Positions 10,318-20,580 of a stretch of 33,868 nucleotides of DNA are shown in pieces (positions within the stretch are counted from its first letter, which is position 1; every line of letters begins with the position of its first letter). Source of the stretch: Chara braunii. Its lineage: Eukaryota > Streptophyta > Charophyceae > Charales > Characeae. Location: NCBI GenBank assembly GCA_003427395.1, contig BFEA01000745.1, forward strand, positions 254,971-288,838. Reading direction: 5' to 3'. Both the position numbers and the translations under genes were made by a program. The notes under the pieces were generated by a model. The model worked only from the letters and a program-made list of their open reading frames with translations. It ran no database searches and was not told where the DNA came from.

Positions 10318-10911
10318 TGACGTGGCACAATCGTCACTGGCGAGAAGACACCGTTGGGGTTGATTCACTGGCGAGAGGAGATCCCAACGAGGCTGCTGAC
10401 GTGGCAGTAGGGACCACGACCAAGAGGTACCGCACGCCAGCTTGGATCGCGATAGTGACGTGGCATCGCGATCCCCTGTTGACGTGGCATATGTTGTGCC
10501 TCGTCTGAAGACCTTGTTGGTTGATTGCTGATGTGGCACATTTATGCTGCTGACGCGCAACAGGGTCTACTGCAAATGTTGACGTGGCACTTTTATGCTG
10601 CTGATGCGCGACAGGGTCTACTGCAGATGCTGGCGTGGCATTCAGAACATGATTGATTGCTGACGTGGCAGGAAGCAAGTCATCCGTGAGGTAGTGACTA
10701 ACTGCTGACGTGGCATCGGTCTCCTTGGCCGACGTGGCGTGATCCGACTGGCTGGAACGGCGACGGTATCTCAACGTGATGCGTGGAAGTGGCACGTGGC
10801 TAGGATCAGAGTACACATTTGTTGACGTGGCATCCTGCTATTCGTTGACTGGAACAGAGTGCTGACGTGGCAGTACATGCTATGTTGGCACTCCAGGGAT
10901 GACACGTGGCA
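10318..10911 (+). repeat. TGACGTGGCA motif array in the gypsy leader
   Basis: Nine exact copies of TGACGTGGCA start at 10318, 10397, 10456, 10480, 10580, 10661, 10706, 10823 and 10863. Variants lie at 10529 (TGATGTGGCA), 10631 (TGGCGTGGCA), 10730, 10793 and 10902 (CACGTGGC type). All are in the same orientation. The sequence is a G-box/C-box hybrid of the kind bound by plant bZIP factors. Copies at 10529, 10580 and 10631 are exactly 51 bp apart because the surrounding sequence is tandemly duplicated. The array lies downstream of the probable promoter, in the untranslated leader. Confidence 0.88.
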
Positions 10912-11426
10912 GGCAGGATTACTGCCAAGTAGGAGAAGCATTCTGAAGACGACGGCGATACAGCTGACTGAACGGCTGACAAAGCAGCTGTAGTGCCAGC
11001 TGTCAGGGAGAGTGCATATCGCACTGACATCAGACAGACACAGTGGGTTGAAGAAGGTTGCTGACAAACTGTTTGCTGTTGTTGTTGGCATACTTACCTT
11101 GTCGTTGTTGTGTTGTGGTGCTTGCGTACTTACTTGTGTGTCGTGTCTGATCACACGGGCCTGACGTGGTACCTGTACACTCATAGGACGTCATCACACA
11201 GACAAAAGAACAGCAATTAGTATAAGTAGAGATCTGTTCCTTTTTATTATTTCTTTTTATTTTTATGTTCCATTATTGCAAATATTTCAAACCTGATTTC
11301 CAAGATGTTTAGTGTGTGGAAATTACTCTTGCTTCATTTTCCAATGACGTTCTTAGCGGGTGAAGGATTCTCCGATTCCAAAACTAGGAAACAAGCAGAG
11401 ACAAAGAAACAAGAGTTACTGGCTCT
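10912..11426 (+). other. Remaining untranslated leader of the gypsy element
   Basis: This is non-coding sequence between the motif array and the gag start. It includes an A/T-rich stretch (about 11220-11290). No open frame with retroelement motifs was found. Confidence 0.6.
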
Positions 11427-13180
11427 ATGGAACCAGCTAATGTGAATGATTTGCGTCTGTCCGGACCGGAAGCCGAACGACACGTTCGTAAACTGTTTGA
11501 TTTGCAAACGGTAGAGAACCGTCTAAAACAAGCAATTACGACCGCGAAAGTTGTGGCTGCCGGAGCCGAAGTGTCCAAAATGATGGCCCAGTGCCGGAAG
11601 GCGCTGGACCAGTTTGCTATCAAGCAGCTGGAAGAAGTTATGGAGTTGTCTAGGAAAGGGGAAATCAGACCAGAAGTGACCGAGGCTGCGATTGACGCGA
11701 ACATCCAACAATTAAGAGAGGCGCTGGCTGCAGAAGAAAGGAAGAAAGAAGAACTAGCCCGGAAACATGAACAGGAATTGAGGCGGGAACAGAAAGTGAA
11801 AGAAATCAGACAAGTGATAGGAACAGAAGGAAAGGAACAGACTGACATGACGCAGACGTTGTATCACATCATGACTTACCTCACCTTCTTGGAAGAAAAG
11901 GTTGTCAGACAACAAAGTCGGTTAGACGAGATTGTTGTAGGATTGCGAACTGTCACAAACATTGTGAAAGGGAAGCATCCGACATGAGAAAAAGAAGAAG
12001 AGGTTAAGGAAGAAAAGAAAGAAGTAAAAAAGTTGATGAGTGATGCGATGAAGTTTGTTGTTCCTCAAGATCAGAAGACGTCTAATGGAGGAGGGAAGTC
12101 GTCTAATGGAGGAGGACCGAGTCCGCCGTCTTCTCCACTGAACACTCCTCCTTCCACACCACCTTCCTCTCCACGTCCAAAGTCACCAGCTTCTCTGCAA
12201 GGTAAGGTAAGTACGAAATCGGAGAAGACGAAAAGAAAAGAAAAGGTAAAGATGAAATTGCCTTTTACGTTTTGCAACAAAAAGGATGAGAATTTGTTGC
12301 TCTGGATAGCAGAAATTCATACGTACTGTAGTACGACACCTGTTGAACTCGAGTCCCAGGTTGCCTTCTCTACCTCTTGTCTTGGGGGGGAAACTAAGGA
12401 ATGGGTATTGGCCGAAGCCAACACTGCAGGGTTCGATGACATTGGTGAGTGAGCTGCGACGTTGAACCTGAAGCAGTTCCTTGGCAAAATCAAGGAACAC
12501 TTTTTGGATACGACAACGACAGATAAGGCCTTTGACCAACTCACCACCAATGGTCAGAGACATTGGACCTCTGTAGAATCTCTGTCTCGGAAGTTGATCA
12601 GTTGTTGCAGGTTCCAGGACTGAACCTGCAAGACAACCAAGTCTTGTATATCTATTCTCGCGCACTGCCAGAGCCCAGTCGAGGACAACTCGTGGCGGAG
12701 TCAAAATCTGGAAAGTATAATTACAGACAGTTTCGTGATCTGGCTCTCCAAAGGGAGCAAGTGACCTCACAGGTAAAAAAATTGTATGCATCTGTGGTAA
12801 AGTATGGTGGTGGAGCAAGTGCAGGTGCAGGCAAGCGGGTACTTTGGCGCCAAAAGCGCCAGGACCACACCCTCATCGTTTTTTATGACGATACTGTGGA
12901 GAAGTGGCCATTGGAGGCCGAGGGTGTGGCAAGCAGCAGTGATTCCGGGAAGGGGGAAGTCACTACTGTCGTGGTCAACAAGGGAGGACCACGACCGCCA
13001 GTAAAGAAGAAGAAGCCACGCTCGTTCCCAGAGCATCCCGGGATTGCGGCCGAGAAGCCCTAGGAAAATATGGGAATTTCACAAGAATTATGGCAGGAAA
13101 GAATGAACAATGCGCAATGTCTAAAGTGCGGTACGACAGGGCACGTGATTGCTTGGTGCCCACTTATTCGGAACCCAAAA
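11427..13180 (+). pseudogene. gag: gag (capsid and nucleocapsid) of the gypsy element
   Basis: ATG at 11427 opens a frame that continues to about 12575 with TGA stops at 11985 and 12450, then shifts into a second frame to about 13180 with a TAG at 13061. The first 185 residues are rich in Glu/Lys and probably coiled coil. A Ser/Pro-rich linker follows (about 12090-12200), then a capsid-like segment (about 12255-12780). A CCHC zinc knuckle, C-X2-C-X4-H-X4-C, lies at 13118-13159 (CLKCGTTGHVIAWC). Gag would form the particle and bind element RNA. The breaks make it inactive. Confidence 0.85.
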
Positions 13181-13911
13181 GCGAGCAGCCAGTAGGAGTA
13201 CCATCTGCTCCTAATGAGTTAAAGGGTTTGGAACAAGAAGGTAAGGCGCCTATGATCCCTTCCAACCTTTTGACTCGCACGGCAGAGGATGGTTCTTCTT
13301 CGGCCCGTCGTTCAGAACACCCTGAACCTGTCTTATGCACTGTCTCTCTGGACGACTCTCTTGACGAGCTTGGTAACGAGTTGTTGGCATTACGAAGCTC
13401 ATCGGCTAAGAAATCAAAGTCTAAGGGTGACCTACTACTCGCGAACGTAGAGATTGCACATACCCGCGTAGGAGCTCTGTTGGACTCAGGATCCACGCGA
13501 TCCTACATATCCGAGAAAGCAATCCGCAAGTTGCATCTCAGAATGAAGGTAAAAAATCTGTCTCGACCAGTCACATTTATCTTAGCTGACAAAAGCACGA
13601 TCATTGTCTCGCAATATGTTGATCGTGTGAAGTGTCGATTCCGTACCAAGGAAAGAAAAAAGATTGTTCACGAGGTTTCCTTTCTTGTAGAGAAAAAGTT
13701 ACCTTTTGATTTGATTCTGGGAATGGACTGGCATGAGGAAGCCAACCCAGATATCAATTTCAAAGAGAAGATTGTGCAATTGCGAGATGCACACTCTGAA
13801 TTGAAACCTATCAAACTGTACCATAAGTCTGGCTCTGACTCTCGTTTGTCTTTATGTTGTATGAGTTATCCAACATTCCGATCGATGGTTTCAAAGAAAA
13901 GGTTGGAATAG
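13181..13911 (+). pseudogene. Aspartic protease region of pol
   Basis: This frame is -1 relative to the zinc-knuckle frame. The catalytic DSGST lies at 13483-13497, preceded by VGALL, and the family's second landmark, LILGMDW, is near 13713-13733, giving a retropepsin-type domain of normal length. It would cut the Gag-Pol polyprotein. The frame ends at a TAG (13909-13911) before the reverse transcriptase, which continues in the same frame with further stops. Confidence 0.88.
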
Positions 13912-14862
13912 GAAGTAATGATGGTTTGAGTAAAAAGAGCAGGTGAGTCTTATACTTCTTGTCCTCCTTCGACTGAAAAACTCCTAAGTGAGTATAAAGA
14001 GTTATTTACCGAAGCAACAGAAATAACTAAACGTGCTATTAAGCACAATATTGAAATTGTTCCTGGCAGTAAAATTCCCAAGGGCCCTATATATCGAATG
14101 TCTTGTAGGGAACTTGAGGAATTACGAAAACAACTGCAAGACTTAACAAAAAAAGGATGGATTCGCCCTAACTCCTCTCCATATGGTACCCTTGTCTTGT
14201 TTGTGTCCAAAAAGGAAGGTGAGTTGCGTCTCTGTATTGACGACAGAGGGTTGAATGCTGTCACTGTTAAGAATGTCGAACCTCTACCACGAATTGACGA
14301 CTTGCTAGACCAGTTGCAGCGATGTAAGTTTTTTAATAAGATTGATCTGAAGTCAGGGTATGGATCAACATAAGACCACATTCTGAACGAGCCCTTCAGA
14401 CTGACTAATGCCCCAACGACCTTCCAAAGGTCTATGAATGAACTCTTTCGTCAATGGTTAGACAAGTTCGTAATTGTCTATTTCGATGATATTCTAATGT
14501 ATAGTAAGACACTAGAAGATCATGAGAAGCATCTTCGTCTGGTGCTAGGGAAGTTGCGAGAGGGCAATTTCAAGATCAATTCCAAGAAGTCTAAGTTTGC
14601 TAAGTCCGAAGTGTTGTTCGTAGGACACATAGTGAACGAATAAGGTCTAAGGTCGGAAGAGAAAAATATTTCAGCAATTAGAGATTAGCCACAACCTAAG
14701 TCTGTAACTGAATTGCGATCTTTCCTTGGTTTAGCCAGTTACTACAGGAAGTTTGTCAGGAATGTTGCACCAATATGAAGATTGTTAAAGAAATGAACTA
14801 TTTAGTTGTGAGATAAGGACTGTGAGTCTTCCTTTCGGAAATTAAAGTATGCACTAACTCAC
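13912..14862 (+). pseudogene. Reverse transcriptase region of pol
   Basis: The same frame as the protease is kept. Motifs seen: [39 protein letters not shown], then the catalytic box IVYFDDILMYS near 14476, and VGHIV and ELRSFLGLASYYRKF downstream. Stops lie at 13927, 14371, 14641, 14686 and several more to about 14815. Between LKSGY and FRLTNAP the protein is about 15 residues shorter than the family norm and includes a stop, so part of the palm was deleted. The domain copies element RNA into DNA; this copy cannot. Confidence 0.92.
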
Positions 14863-15270
14863 TACCCTGTCCTTAAGATTGTTGACCCGTCCTTGCCTTT
14901 CATTTTTACCACTGACGCAAGTCAGTATGGGATCGGCGTTGTTTTCCAACAGGATGATGGCAAGGGCTATAGGCCCATAGAGTTTATGTCTAAACGATTG
15001 CCGTCAGAGAAGGTTGCCAACTCCACTTATGAACGAGAACTTTATGCCTTAGTCTGTGCGTTGGATACGTGGAGACACTACCTGCTAGGGAGGCAATTTA
15101 CTGTATATTCAGACCACTCGACACTATAGTGGATAAAGACACAGTCAAGACTCTCTGATAAGTTGATAAGATGGTCTGTCTTCATTGACACCTTTGACTT
15201 TGAGCTCAAAACTATCAAAGGTAAGTCTAATGTGGTTGCAGATGCTTTATCCCGACGCAATGACTTCTTT
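14863..15270 (+). pseudogene. RNase H region of pol
   Basis: PFIFTTDASQYGIGVVFQQ (first catalytic Asp), YERELYALV (catalytic Glu), and TVYSDHSTL followed by a TAG at 15127, then IKGKSNVVADALSRR, which is the usual end of the Ty3/gypsy RNase H. Length and order are normal apart from the stop. It removes the RNA strand during reverse transcription. Confidence 0.92.
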
Positions 15271-16578
15271 GGTACAATTGCCTCATACTTGGATGTTGGG
15301 AATGACTTAAAAGACCAGATTCGCCAAGGATACGCTACTGATCCAATTTGGAAGTCAATCGTGAATGTCCTTGCACGATATCCTTCCCAATTACCCAACT
15401 ATAGAATAACCAATGGTTTGCTTTTCTTGATAGACCAAACAGAACAAAGATTGTGTATTCCTCACCAAGAAAGAATTAAGAGTCTGGTGATTGGGGAATG
15501 TCACGACTTTGAAGGGCACTTTGGATTCAAGAAAACTTACGTTGAGGTTAGAAAACGATTTGAATGGAAGAGACTAAAAGAAGACGTACTAACTTATGTA
15601 CGTACCTGTCTGGTGTGTCACAGAAACAAGCCGACGCATGAGAATCCTCTTGGACTTCTCAGGCCATTACCTATACCAAGTGAACCAGGTGAATTCATCT
15701 CAATCGACTTTATGAGTCTGGTTAAAAGTCGCAACGGTAATAGTAAAGTGATGGTGATTGTGGATCGTTTCTCTAAATATGCCATGTTTATTCCCTTACC
15801 TGCTGAAGCAAGGATGAACTTGTGATCTTGAAATTTCATATGAAATGGGTAACTAAGTATGGTTTTCCTTTATCCATTGTATCTGATTGAGATGTCAGGT
15901 TCACAAGTACGCCATGACAAAAGTTGATGGAGGCATATGGCACACGTTTGACCATGTCGTCAGGGCGACACCCTGAAACGAATGGGCAAAGTGAACAAAT
16001 GAACCGATTGTGCCAACAACTCTTGTGCATGTATGTAAGACCTTATCAAATTGATTGGGATGAGAACTTACCCAAGATAGCCAGTGCATATAATAGCAGT
16101 GTCCACACCGCTATAGGACGAACGCCTAACGCACTACACAAAGGATGGAAACCTAGGCGTCCCATTGATATGTTAACACGGGACCAATTTCTTAGGCTAC
16201 CTCCAGGGACACGAGAATATACAGTTTTATTTCAAGAAGACATAAAGAAAGTAAAAGAAAATTTAAAGAAAGCTCAAGACCAAATGATTGAACAAGCTAA
16301 TAAGCATAGACGACCATCCACATTCAAAGAGGGTGATTTGGTCTGGGTTAAATCCAAAGAGTTTTCATTAGAAAAAGATGTATCTCAAAAACTGTTGCCT
16401 GTCTACTTTGGACCCGGGGAAGTTCTTAAAGTAATTGGAGATGCAGAGGGATTGTCTTATCGCATTGATATCCCCCCTCATCTCAAAACATATCCTGTCT
16501 TTCATGCATCCAAACTGTTGCCCTATGTAGAAGGGAAAAAAATTCCTAATGGACCCTCTATGATTCCACCATCTGTGG
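15271..16578 (+). pseudogene. Integrase region of pol
   Basis: The zinc-binding HHCC module is visible: H at 15502-15504, a second H about 15517, and CLVC at 15607-15618. The catalytic core follows: SIDFM, VIVDRFSKYAMF and, after the break, HPETNGQSEQ with the catalytic Glu near 15984. The frame ends at TGA 15823-15825 and resumes in another frame, with stops at 15888 (SD-stop-DV, an Arg position in the family) and 15915 (a Trp position). The C-terminal GDLVWVKSKEF and LLPVYFGPGEV belong to the GPY/F module. Confidence 0.92.
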
Positions 16579-16772
16579 AAGGCATATATGAAGTAGACAG
16601 AATCATAGAGCATGAATACTTCTCTACGGAAGCACGTGGACGACCTCAGAAGCAGTTCAAGGTACGTTTTAAGTCTCAGACACCATCTGAGGACAAATGG
16701 TTTAGTAAAAGAGAACTACTTGAAACTGCTCCTGAAATTGTTGTTGCTTATGAACGAGGGTTAAAGTCTTAA
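16579..16772 (+). pseudogene. C-terminal chromodomain of pol
   Basis: After LLPYVEG the protein runs YEVDRIIEHEYF, then QFKVRFKSQTPSEDKWFSK and a final APEIVVAYE. This matches the pattern of a chromodomain (EVE.I..H......YLVKWKG....DTWEP..L..AP..I..Y). Chromodomains at this place define chromoviruses and are thought to steer insertion to marked chromatin. The frame closes at TAA 16770-16772 and is intact in this part. One aromatic position of the usual cage is replaced, so binding is uncertain. Confidence 0.75.
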
Positions 16773-16811
16773 AAATTTCTGCAGTGGAACTCGAAAATGG
16801 GCCGGCAGGAA

Positions 16812-17795
16812 TGCAGTAACCCTGTTCAGAAGTAGTCTGGGGCCCAGAACTCAGCCCTAGGCAACGCAGACCAAAGTTGGTCTGCGCTGGCCTGTGTGAC
16901 CAGGACACGCCCAGGCCTGAGTCTATCGTGTTTGGCTGTGTGACCAAACGCTGCACCCAGGAAAGTCCAAGGTCAAAGTCAACTGTAGAGTCAAAGGTAC
17001 CGCGCCTAGGCCCTTGGTTGGATACACTTACTTCTTGTGCGCAGGTACCCAGGCAAGCATCCAAGCCGAAGGGAATTCAGTTTTAGGCCAATCTGGGCCT
17101 TCGTTGCATCAAGATCTGGACGGCTAGAGGTTGCAGCATCCGGGGTCCAGACTCCGAGTCAACGCTACTTAAGCGTTGACCTCCCTGACTTTGACATTCA
17201 TTCTGTCTTGCGTTGATGCTGACTTCACGCATTGACTTCAACGCTGGCTCGACGCTGCGACGATTGTAACTCGGCGAGGCGCTGCTGGTCCGGCATGGTG
17301 GTTGGCTTGCACCTGTCTTCTTGGCATGCTGACGTGGCAGCTGCGATGCGCTGTCGCTGATGTGGCTGCTGCCACGTGTTTTGACGAAGCGAAGCTACGT
17401 GACTAATATTACTGTTCTGATTATCGTCATTCGGGAGAAGATCAGGACTGTGGAGAGATCGTGGATACGTACTTGGTTGTCTTCATGTCGACATTGCTCC
17501 AGCGCTGATGAGGGACTGATTAGACTTGCCACATGGCACATTGAGGTTACTTCAGACACTCGTTCAGACTATTGATTATTGAGGTGGTGATTGAGGAGAG
17601 AGCCCGAAGCAGGAGTGGGCCTTGTATTTATTTCCTCTCCTTTGTCTAATCTCCCTCCTTTGTCCTTCGTCTGTGTATGATTATCTCGTCTCATTATGTC
17701 CGGACACGGTCTTGACTATGGGTAATCATGAGCTGGTTGACATTAATCTGGGCTTGCATTGTTGACGACTGTCTTCACGATCTGGGTTCATTGCA
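16812..17795 (+). repeat. 3' LTR of the gypsy element
   Basis: It starts TGCAGTAACC and ends GGGTTCATTGCA. It is collinear with the 5' LTR with many substitutions, an extra AAAGTC-type 6-bp unit near 16975, a shorter GATGGTATGGTGA segment near 17265, and an extra ACTTGC near 17523. The bases just before it (AATGGGCCGGCAGGAA) are only weakly purine-rich for a polypurine tract. Confidence 0.93.
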
Positions 17796-18475
17796 TCCTT
17801 CTTCCCACTCCCTTACCCTGACCCTCATTTGCATACCCCGCAGTCTCCATCGTTCCCACTCTGCTAACTCCTCCCTCGCTGCCTCTAAAGTCCTTTCGTA
17901 CATAGCTACTCCTGAACACCTAATGATGTTTCACTCTGCTACTCTCATTGCTTGCTGTAGCTCTTGATCCCTCTCCCTCCTCTTGGCTCCATCCGTCTAG
18001 CCACCCCCTCGGAGGCTTTGGATAGGGTTATGAGCAGCTCTCGGAAGGCTTGTGTCTCCGGGTTATGTGACTAGCATACTCGTAGTACAGCCTGTCTCAT
18101 TTTCGTGGTACGCAGCAGAGAGTTGTTTAATTTATAGAAACTCTTCCCCCTCTTGACTTGTTTATCTGTGATCAGGTGGAGAAAGATAGGCTTGTGATCC
18201 AAACATGTCACGTACTGTAAGTCTCCTATGCCTACCGCTTGTATCATGCCCGTTATTCCTGGCGAGGTTAGGAAGTAGTCTATCCTTGACGCTGCCATGT
18301 GCTGGTTGTTGTTCCTTTTAAGGTAGGTGAACTGCTTTTCTTCTGGGAAGTACAACCTGTAGGGGTCCACTAGGTCTTTGCTTGTCATGATACTGTGAAT
18401 TGGCAGGGCCTCCTCTCCGACTCCCTCCTCCCAGTGTCTGCTTGCGGCCGACATCCTATCTAGGCTGGGGTACAC
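17796..18475 (-). pseudogene. LINE-A endonuclease C-terminal half and linker
   Basis: On the minus strand, VYPSLDRMSAASRHWEEG starts at 18475, followed by LVDPYR, FTYLKR, SRIDYFLTSP and LDHKPIFLHL. These are the second-half landmarks of APE-type LINE endonucleases, including the catalytic Asp-His pair (DH). A stop follows at 18071-18073. The coding signal continues in other frames as a Glu/Arg-rich linker (ARRMEPRGGRG, then EWERWRLRGMQMRV) up to the gypsy LTR, beyond which the reverse transcriptase begins. The N-terminal half is not upstream on this strand; it is on the plus strand at 20594-21451. Confidence 0.87.
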
Positions 18476-18627
18476 CGCTCGCTCCAGCTGATCAGTGTGT
18501 CGGTAAGCACTTGCACAGGAAAGGACTTGCAAAACCTCATTGGAGAGGACCTGCCCACTCAAGCCTATGTGCTAGGGAACAAGAAGGAAGCCGCAATGGA
18601 AGGGATGGATACGGGGGGTGAGGGCGA
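18476..18627 (+). pseudogene. LINE-A inverted 5' part, first piece
   Basis: The plus-strand frame is open from the inversion point and includes GEDLPTQAYVLGNKKEAAME. It continues across the LINE-B insertion into 20594 (GELADFRPILMHLQATTEL) until a TAA near 20670. I do not recognise the domain; by position it is the region before the endonuclease. It ends with one copy of the LINE-B target duplication. Confidence 0.6.
18615..18627. repeat. Target-site duplication of LINE-B, left copy
   Basis: GGGGTGAGGGCGA, identical to 20581-20593. It directly abuts the T run of LINE-B. Confidence 0.93.
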
Positions 18628-18660
18628 TTTTTTTTTTTTTTTTTTTTAACCCCGAATTCA

Positions 18661-18698
18661 CAGGAAGGAGTGATGGTAAGAACATACACTCCTTCCTG
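18661..18698 (-). other. 3'-end hairpin of LINE-B RNA
   Basis: The arms 18661-18672 and 18687-18698 are perfectly complementary (CAGGAAGGAGTG with CACTCCTTCCTG) around a 14-nt loop containing TTCTTACCA. It lies about 12 bases before the poly-A tail. Another LINE 3' end at 28206-28239 has an 11-bp hairpin of different stem sequence and a similar loop. Confidence 0.75.
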
Positions 18699-18713
18699 AT
18701 TCATGGAGGGCTC

Positions 18714-19251
18714 CAGTCTATTGGTGGGGAGCAACACCTGCTGGAAAGTGGGTCCAGCGTCCCCTTGAGTACAATAACATAACAGTAGCATTGATCCAAA
18801 AAAACCGACCAGTACCCCCTTCCTTCCAGGTCCAAAATAAAAGACTTTAATGCCTCTTCACCCATCCTGGGCGCCAGCAAGAACTTGCAAAACAAGCACC
18901 TATCCTCATTCATTTTCAGAATACCCGAAAAGAATAAATCTTTCTCTCAAGGACTACCAAGGGGCTATCCATTCCAAGAAGCAGGGACTAAACAGTTGCT
19001 TGGAGGGGGAAAGAAGTCTGAAAACTCAGAGACAGGACTGAGGGGAATAGAAGGGTCTACAAAACTCCAGTCATGAAATATCAGCCGATAATTCCTCTTG
19101 ATGGGCTCCTGAGAGTTAGTGTGTCCTTCTTCCCAGATTACTTTACCCAGCCTCCCTCCCCGGTCTCCGCCCAGCCAACATTTGTTGAAGAGATTGATTT
19201 GATGCCAGATATCATTTCGTAAGGAAAAGTGAAGAAGTTTTCTTTTAATTG
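18714..19251 (-). other. 3' UTR of LINE-B
   Basis: This is non-coding sequence between the stop at 19252 and the hairpin. It includes the shared LINE 3' block near 18715-18765. Short open frames on either strand show nothing recognisable. Confidence 0.6.
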
Positions 19252-20580
19252 TTACCAATTGACCGAAATTAATGTTTGAATATGTTGTTTGATAGAATCT
19301 GTAAAATCCGGTCCATCCAATCGGGCGCCCTCCATTTCAAAGGTGCATCTTCTTGTCCAAATAGCCCAGGTAATGACTTTTCTACTTATTGAGAATAGAT
19401 TAGTAGTAAATGCATCCTCTTGCTCGGGATGCCAACAATCCAGAAGAAGGGTCTTCCAGTCCCACGGCCACGCCTGGGATGTACCCAACTGGTTCCAGAT
19501 CCTAACCCACCATCTCCACCGCCAGAGCGACCCTGGACATTGCAGGAAGATATGCTCAATTGTTTCAGGAATGAGTTTAGAAGGAAACGCTGATTTACAT
19601 AGTTTGCACCATGGAAAGGCTAATCCCTTTTGTTCCAACGATGTCCTATCAATAATCCAATCATTTGTGGGGAGACATCTATGAACAATTTGCCATTGTA
19701 GGGAGGCTATATTAGCAGGTTTGGTTCTGGTTGGTTTTAACCACTTAATCCTTCTCAGATTGTCCTTACTCACGTTCAACTTCTTATGCCATCTTTCCTC
19801 AATGCGGTCCCTTAGGTTTATCCTAGGTCGAAGCATCTTGTATGTGGCTTTAACTGATAGGTTATGGAGATTCCTTGGGTGGCAGTTTCCATGTTTCCCA
19901 GGAGACGACCACGTCCAAAAAAGAGGGTCGAAAGGAAGGTGAGAGATGGGAGTATCAGACCTAAATGCAATCCATTTTTCCTTGTCCTTCAAGATTTTAA
20001 TCCGGAAGAGTTGATCAGAAGAAGCCCAAAAGGTATTATTTAGGCTTTTGACTTGAACTCCATCTTCTTGTACAAGGAATAGTGAGAGTAGTATTTGGTT
20101 CGGATTATAGGTTTCAATTATATTCCCAATTAACCCTTTTTGGTTATGGAATGCGACCCAATCACCCTCGAGAAGCTTAGGACCTTTTCTTAAAATTCTG
20201 ATCCATTCCAAGGGAATTAATTCAATTATATTATCAAGGGTTGCGGCCTGATGATGACTATACTTAAGCCGATCATGAAGCTCATCAGGCGAACACCAGT
20301 CCCTCCTGTCTTGGTTCCATACGTCTTTAATCCTCATAAATCCCCTCTTAATCCAACCATTCCAGGGGGCATCCATACAATGCAAGACACAACCTTGATT
20401 ATCTCTGATATACCTATTATTGAATAACGGTTGCTGACGGATCTCTTCCCATCTTGTCGGGGGTATCTTATCTGGAATGGGCAACTTCCTCCAATTCTTA
20501 ATTAATGTGGTCCAAAAAGAATCCTTTCCAAGATCCCTTCTTACTGCTTGTCTATCAGTGAGGTCCTGTTGGTCCGGGTC
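19252..20580 (-). CDS. LINE-B ORF fragment: reverse transcriptase C-terminal region with zinc finger
   Basis: This is an uninterrupted frame of about 442 codons from the truncation point at 20580 to the stop at 19252; it has no start of its own because the 5' part is missing. Residues WEEIRQQPLF, GWIKRGFM, LKYSHH, KGPKLLEGDWVAF and NLSVKATYKML belong to the connection region after the reverse transcriptase palm. The zinc-binding motif is CKLC, then ETIEHIFLQC, and a W-rich tail (WRWRWWVRIW) follows. The lack of stops and the perfect flanking duplication mark it as the youngest readable insertion in the window. Without endonuclease and palm it cannot move. Confidence 0.87.
   Translation of the reverse strand, partial: DPDQQDLTDRQAVRRDLGKDSFWTTLIKNWRKLPIPDKIPPTRWEEIRQQPLFNNRYIRDNQGCVLHCMDAPWNGWIKRGFMRIKDVWNQDRRDWCSPDELHDRLKYSHHQAATLDNIIELIPLEWIRILRKGPKLLEGDWVAFHNQKGLIGNIIETYNPNQILLSLFLVQEDGVQVKSLNNTFWASSDQLFRIKILKDKEKWIAFRSDTPISHLPFDPLFWTWSSPGKHGNCHPRNLHNLSVKATYKMLRPRINLRDRIEERWHKKLNVSKDNLRRIKWLKPTRTKPANIASLQWQIVHRCLPTNDWIIDRTSLEQKGLAFPWCKLCKSAFPSKLIPETIEHIFLQCPGSLWRWRWWVRIWNQLGTSQAWPWDWKTLLLDCWHPEQEDAFTTNLFSISRKVITWAIWTRRCTFEMEGARLDGPDFTDSIKQHIQTLISVNW

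Larger units (their letters stand above)
9239..17795 (+). mobile_element. Ty3/gypsy LTR retrotransposon, chromovirus-like, inactive
   Basis: This is an 8,557-bp element with two LTRs, a primer site, a long leader, gag, and pol in the order protease, reverse transcriptase, RNase H, integrase, chromodomain. That order defines Ty3/gypsy. It sits inside the LINE-A coding region: residues WEEG (right flank) and GERMTKFF (left flank) are one minus-strand frame interrupted by the element. The flanking CCCT (9235-9238) and TCCT (17796-17799) look like a 4-bp target duplication with one change. LTR divergence (many substitutions plus indels) and numerous stops show an old copy. Confidence 0.93.
18628..20580 (-). 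mobile_element. LINE-B: 5'-truncated LINE, minus strand
   Basis: A 21-base T run (18628-18648) marks the poly-A tail. The 5' end stops abruptly at 20580 inside the coding frame, and 13-bp perfect duplications flank the element. This is a typical truncated target-primed insertion. It lies in the inverted part of LINE-A and so is younger than it. The 3' UTR contains the LINE family block GTTGCTCCCCACCAATAGA and a 12-bp hairpin. Confidence 0.93.

Noticed and set aside
10225-11184. Minus-strand open frames of 111-160 codons over the gypsy leader.
   Set aside because: Produced by the repeated TGCCACGTCA word; no domain, and antisense to the element.
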